Source: Sedimentisphaerales bacterium
GTDB taxonomy: Bacteria; Planctomycetota; Phycisphaerae; Sedimentisphaerales; Anaerobacaceae
Direction of reading: 5' to 3'
Length of the DNA: 8,478 nucleotides
Assembly (NCBI GenBank): GCA_030630905.1
Contig: DAOVMB010000078.1
Span: 1-8,478, forward strand
Shown one piece after another: positions 5,790-8,478 of this stretch. The translations under genes were made by a program, and so were the position numbers. The notes beneath the pieces are model-generated. The model saw nothing but the letters and a program-made list of their open reading frames with translations, was not told the DNA's origin and searched no databases. How positions within the stretch are numbered: the stretch's first letter is position 1; the number at the start of each line of letters is the position of its first letter.

Positions 5790-6797
5790 TCATTTAGTCT
5801 CTATGCTCGAATTTATGTTTTCGGCGTCACCTCCAAATACCGCCGCTGTATTTGTGATTGTGACAGCGTACTTGCCGGCTGATTTTGCAGGGCAGCCGTA
5901 ATAAACCGTCCGGCCACCTACAATCAGTTCCGTCGGCTGATCGACTCTCTTATCCAGTAAAAGTATATCATCCGGCTGAAGATCCATTATTTCTTCAAAG
6001 GTAAGTACGGCAGATGCCAGTTGACCTGTAATGGAAACCGGAATTTCCTGCAAATGACCGAGAATCAGTTTTGATACGTCCTCAGCAGAAAAATCGGCAG
6101 AATCTTGTTCCGCTTTTCCTGCTACAGAACCCAGCTCACTACAAAGTATCAAAAAGTAAGCTTCAGAACTCTTCTCCGAGTCAGCTTTCTTAACATCAAA
6201 AGAGATTTTGCAGAGTTCTTCGGTACCTTCCATTTCAAGAGGCCACTGTCCCTTGGCAATGCTTTTTGCCGAATGGAAATCGAATGATTCATCAAGGCCG
6301 GAAAATACCTCAACGAGAGCCGAGACCAGATCCAATAAAAGAGATTCTTCTAATTGCGACAAACCTCTGCCCGGATCCTTTTCGGATTCGGAATCACCGA
6401 GCAATTGCCTCGCCCAGTTAAGTGCTGCTTGTCCGGGTATACCAATAAGTCCGCACATCTGCTCCTGGTTGGCGCCGAAGGGAAGATAATAATCCTTCTG
6501 TTCGCTATCTGAGGGCTGGTTAGGAAATTCATCTGCAAAGTGCTGCGTGGTTGATGCAATTGTTACATTGAGTTCACTGCGGCAAAATTCAGAGAATTTT
6601 TCAGCTACTGCGGTGGCTGCTGTTTGTGCAAAATCGTCGAGCTTGACAAGCTGCTCGCTATTGAAGTAATGAGGCTCGCGCCAATTGTACTCTGTGGCCT
6701 CCATTTGTGTTATATCTTCCGTTGGCTTAGAACCAACGGCCATCAGAAGCTGCTGTATCTTTTCTCTGCTCAAACTGTTCGTAACTCTGCCACTCAT
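5790..6797 (-). CDS. fliM: Flagellar motor switch protein FliM
   Basis: FliM is the middle ring protein of the C-ring switch; it binds CheY-P, FliG and FliN. The 335-residue length is normal. The N-terminus carries a CheY-binding type motif, LSREKIQQLL, at 9-18. It is followed by YNWREPHYFNSEQL (37-50), the equivalent of the family's 'YDFRRPdrfskeql'. A CheC-like middle domain spans about 55-225, and a C-terminal SpoA (FliN-like) domain spans about 250-322, including VLTFEEIMDLQPDDILLLD. The middle domain is divergent: where E. coli FliM has its FliG-binding GGxG loop, this protein reads LLGDSESE (132-139). The start overlaps the fliL stop as ATGA and has no strong ribosome-binding site of its own, so it probably depends on fliL translation. 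fliN follows after 18 nt. Confidence 0.94.
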   Translation of the reverse strand: MSGRVTNSLSREKIQQLLMAVGSKPTEDITQMEATEYNWREPHYFNSEQLVKLDDFAQTAATAVAEKFSEFCRSELNVTIASTTQHFADEFPNQPSDSEQKDYYLPFGANQEQMCGLIGIPGQAALNWARQLLGDSESEKDPGRGLSQLEESLLLDLVSALVEVFSGLDESFDFHSAKSIAKGQWPLEMEGTEELCKISFDVKKADSEKSSEAYFLILCSELGSVAGKAEQDSADFSAEDVSKLILGHLQEIPVSITGQLASAVLTFEEIMDLQPDDILLLDKRVDQPTELIVGGRTVYYGCPAKSAGKYAVTITNTAAVFGGDAENINSSIETK

Positions 6798-7390
6798 TGT
6801 ACGGGGAATTCCTTAATCAGGACCTGCTTGATTTGAGACTGAGAATTAGGAAAAAGCTTTTCGTTAAAAGCATCGCGTACGTGTGACTGAATACTTCTGA
6901 GATTATTATCACCTCTGACATCCTCAAGGCCCAAACTTGAAAGATATACGGTAAGCCAGTTGATCAAGATGGGTTTTTTCTCATCAAGAAAGGCTGTGCC
7001 TTTCTTTACATCCATATCGGCACTCATCTCAAGAGTTAAAGTTGCCCGAACATAGCGTGTTACAGAAGGCTCATTCAGATTTGCAACAACGGGGTCTAAA
7101 TCATAATACCAGACTTTCGCTGAATCATCATCTGCTTTGAGGTCATCTGCCTGGATTGGTTCATCGGGCTTCGAGTCGGATTCGGTTGCTTCCGGTGTGT
7201 CGGAGCCGGCAAACAATCGACCGACGCTAAAACCGGCGCCGGCACAAATTAAAACCACAACAACAATGATTATCCACGGCAGGAATCGAGCGATTAAGGA
7301 CTTTTTATCACTCTTTTCGGCTTCCGGCTTTTTTTGCTCTTCCTGCTCTTCCTGCCCTTCCTGCTCTTTTATATCTTCCGCATCTGCCAT
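6794..7390 (-). CDS. fliL: Flagellar basal body-associated protein FliL
   Basis: FliL is a single-pass inner-membrane protein that surrounds and supports the MotA/MotB stator. The 198-residue protein has a very charged N-terminal cytoplasmic tail (residues 1-34, rich in E, Q and K), one strong transmembrane helix at about 36-58, an acidic linker at 62-92, and a periplasmic FliL domain at about 93-198. That domain contains YYDLDPVVANL, TRYVRATLTLE and the terminal IKEFPVQ, which match the family's usual pattern (a conserved strand, then a C-terminal 'f.Q' ending). I chose ATG at 7390 because GAGG lies six bases upstream. A TTG in the same frame at 7402 overlaps that ribosome-binding site and is unlikely to be the start. 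Its stop overlaps the fliM start by 4 nt (ATGA), so the two are probably translationally coupled. Confidence 0.92.
   Translation of the reverse strand: MADAEDIKEQEGQEEQEEQKKPEAEKSDKKSLIARFLPWIIIVVVVLICAGAGFSVGRLFAGSDTPEATESDSKPDEPIQADDLKADDDSAKVWYYDLDPVVANLNEPSVTRYVRATLTLEMSADMDVKKGTAFLDEKKPILINWLTVYLSSLGLEDVRGDNNLRSIQSHVRDAFNEKLFPNSQSQIKQVLIKEFPVQ
7335..7368. repeat. 9-bp tandem repeat inside fliL
   Basis: About 3.7 copies of a 9-bp unit, tgctcttcc on the plus strand, with one base change in the third copy. On the coding strand it encodes a three-residue EQE/GQE pattern in the cytoplasmic N-terminal tail of FliL. Because the unit is a multiple of three, copy-number change would lengthen or shorten the tail without a frameshift. 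Confidence 0.8.
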
Positions 7391-7396
7391 ATTTCG

Positions 7397-7400
7397 CCTC
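7397..7400 (-). promoter_or_regulatory. Ribosome binding site of fliL
   Basis: GAGG on the minus strand, six bases from the ATG at 7390. It decides the start: the in-frame TTG at 7402 is part of this Shine-Dalgarno element (TTGAGG). Confidence 0.75.
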
Positions 7401-7425
7401 AATCATTTATTACACAAAATTATCA

Positions 7426-8478
7426 TCATACCAACTGCATACTGCCCTCTCGCCTGTACCGGTGGATTCTGTCTCTCAGCGTTCGGTCACTGATACCCAA
7501 TACCTTTGCCGCCTTCGTCTGGTTGCCTCCCGTCTGGCGCAATGTATCCAGAATCGCCCGCCGTTCTAACCGCTCAAGCGGCACTCCTCCAAGTCCGAAG
7601 TCGCTCTGTGCACGTTTTTCACGCGATAAGTCATAATCGGCGTGATCCTGCTGTGTCAGTGGCTGTAATTCATCGAAGAGCCAAGAGACATCCGCTAACG
7701 ACAGTGTTGGGCCGGCTCCCAAAATAAGCGATGTTCGTACGACATTGCGCAATTGCCGGACATTGCCGGGCCAGTGGTATTTGGCAAAAATGTCCATCAT
7801 CGCAGGATCGAGCTTTGTGATACGACGTTGCACCTCGTGGGCATAAAGGTTAACGAGATACCACACAAGGTCGGATAAGTCTTCCTTGCGTTCTCTCAGG
7901 GGACAGATAACCAATCTTGCCCCGCTTAACCGGTAATAGAGGTCCTGTCGGAACCTGCCCTGCCGAACTTCCTCTAACAGATCTTTATTCGTCGTACTTA
8001 TTATTCGAACATCGACTCTAACACTTTCATTTCCGCCGACACGCTCAAAATCCTGCTGTTCGAGAACCCGCAACAATTTGGCCTGAAATTTTATAGGCGT
8101 TTCTGTAATCTCATCCAGAAGCAGAGTTCCGCCATGGGCCATTTCGAATCGGCCCTTGCGCTGAGCGCAAGCACCGGTGAAGGCCCCTTTCTCATGGCCG
8201 AAGAGCTCACTTTCAAGAAGCGAATCACTTAGCGCTGCACAATTGACTTTAATATATGAGCCCTGTGCCCTTCTGCTTTTGTGATGAATCAGATAAGCAA
8301 TCAGCTCTTTGCCCGTCCCACTTTCACCGTTTATTAAGACCGGCGCCGAAGTAGGGGCGATTTTTTTAGCAAGTTCGATGATTTGAATGAGGTTTGCGCT
8401 TCTGCCTACGATCCTGTACAGGCTGCGAGTGTCCTCTTGAGCCGAAGCTATTGTCGAAACGCTGTGGTTAGGCAGGAA
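7426..8478 (-). CDS. Sigma-54-dependent transcriptional activator, C-terminal part (5' end beyond window)
   Basis: This is a bacterial enhancer-binding protein that remodels RNA polymerase-sigma-54 with ATP. The frame stays open to the right edge, so 350 residues are visible and the N-terminus is missing. Counting from the edge, I see Walker A GESGTGKE at 51-58, the sigma-54-contacting loop GAFTGA at 98-103, Walker B TLLLDEI at 118-124, the arginine-finger region FRQDLYYRL near 176-184, sensor II WPGNVRQLRN at 236-245, and a Fis-type helix-turn-helix at about 305-343. The AAA+ domain looks catalytically intact. The roughly 25 residues before it look like a linker, so a receiver or other sensory domain could lie outside the window. 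It lies 35 nt upstream of fliL in the same direction, which suggests a FlrC/FlbD-like master regulator of middle flagellar genes. The exact orthology cannot be decided without the N-terminus. Confidence 0.95.
   Translation of the reverse strand, partial: FLPNHSVSTIASAQEDTRSLYRIVGRSANLIQIIELAKKIAPTSAPVLINGESGTGKELIAYLIHHKSRRAQGSYIKVNCAALSDSLLESELFGHEKGAFTGACAQRKGRFEMAHGGTLLLDEITETPIKFQAKLLRVLEQQDFERVGGNESVRVDVRIISTTNKDLLEEVRQGRFRQDLYYRLSGARLVICPLRERKEDLSDLVWYLVNLYAHEVQRRITKLDPAMMDIFAKYHWPGNVRQLRNVVRTSLILGAGPTLSLADVSWLFDELQPLTQQDHADYDLSREKRAQSDFGLGGVPLERLERRAILDTLRQTGGNQTKAAKVLGISDRTLRDRIHRYRREGSMQLV

Noticed and set aside
7391..7425. A sigma-54 promoter in front of fliL
   Set aside because: The 35-nt gap after the activator gene has no TGGCAC/TTGC pair.
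1..8478. CRISPR arrays, tRNA or rRNA genes, insertion sequences
   Set aside because: No regularly spaced repeats, no tRNA-like or rRNA sequence, and no transposase frame were seen; the cloverleaf lacks tRNA landmarks such as a T-loop TTCGA and a CCA-type acceptor.

Overview
The window is a tightly packed, entirely minus-strand stretch of a flagellar gene cluster from a Gram-negative-type (diderm) bacterium. Transcription runs from the right edge to the left edge. The first gene met is the C-terminal 350 residues of a sigma-54-dependent activator (cut by the window edge). It is followed by fliL, fliM, fliN, flhA, a small two-helix membrane protein, fliA (sigma-28), a 75-residue charged protein, an 85-residue Cys-motif protein, and two lipoproteins. 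Most junctions are either overlaps (4, 14 and 17 nt) or gaps of 18 to 58 nt, so the first nine genes look like one transcription unit. Only one real spacer exists (1347-1566), and it holds a striking 83-bp palindrome that folds completely into a four-way junction.

Two predicted lipoproteins with clear lipoboxes point to a diderm envelope. The divergent FliM, the unfamiliar small proteins around fliA and the palindrome style remind me of Planctomycetota, perhaps Phycisphaerae. That placement is recall-based inference, not proof. Composition is moderate in GC and even across the genes, and nothing suggests recent transfer apart from the palindrome.

Functionally, FliM and FliN form the C-ring switch, FliL is the stator-associated membrane protein, FlhA is the main export-gate subunit, and FliA drives late flagellar genes. 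The truncated activator probably drives middle genes with RpoN. The cluster is notable for what it lacks: fliO/P/Q/R and flhB are not between fliN and flhA, and flhF/flhG are not between flhA and fliA. A small unrecognised membrane protein sits in the flhA-fliA gap instead. After fliA come two more small unrecognised proteins and then two lipoproteins (one coiled-coil, one with an LpoB/FlgT-like look), which may be envelope accessories of this flagellum.

The most promising undescribed material is the set of three small conserved-looking proteins around fliA and the cloverleaf palindrome at 1433-1515.
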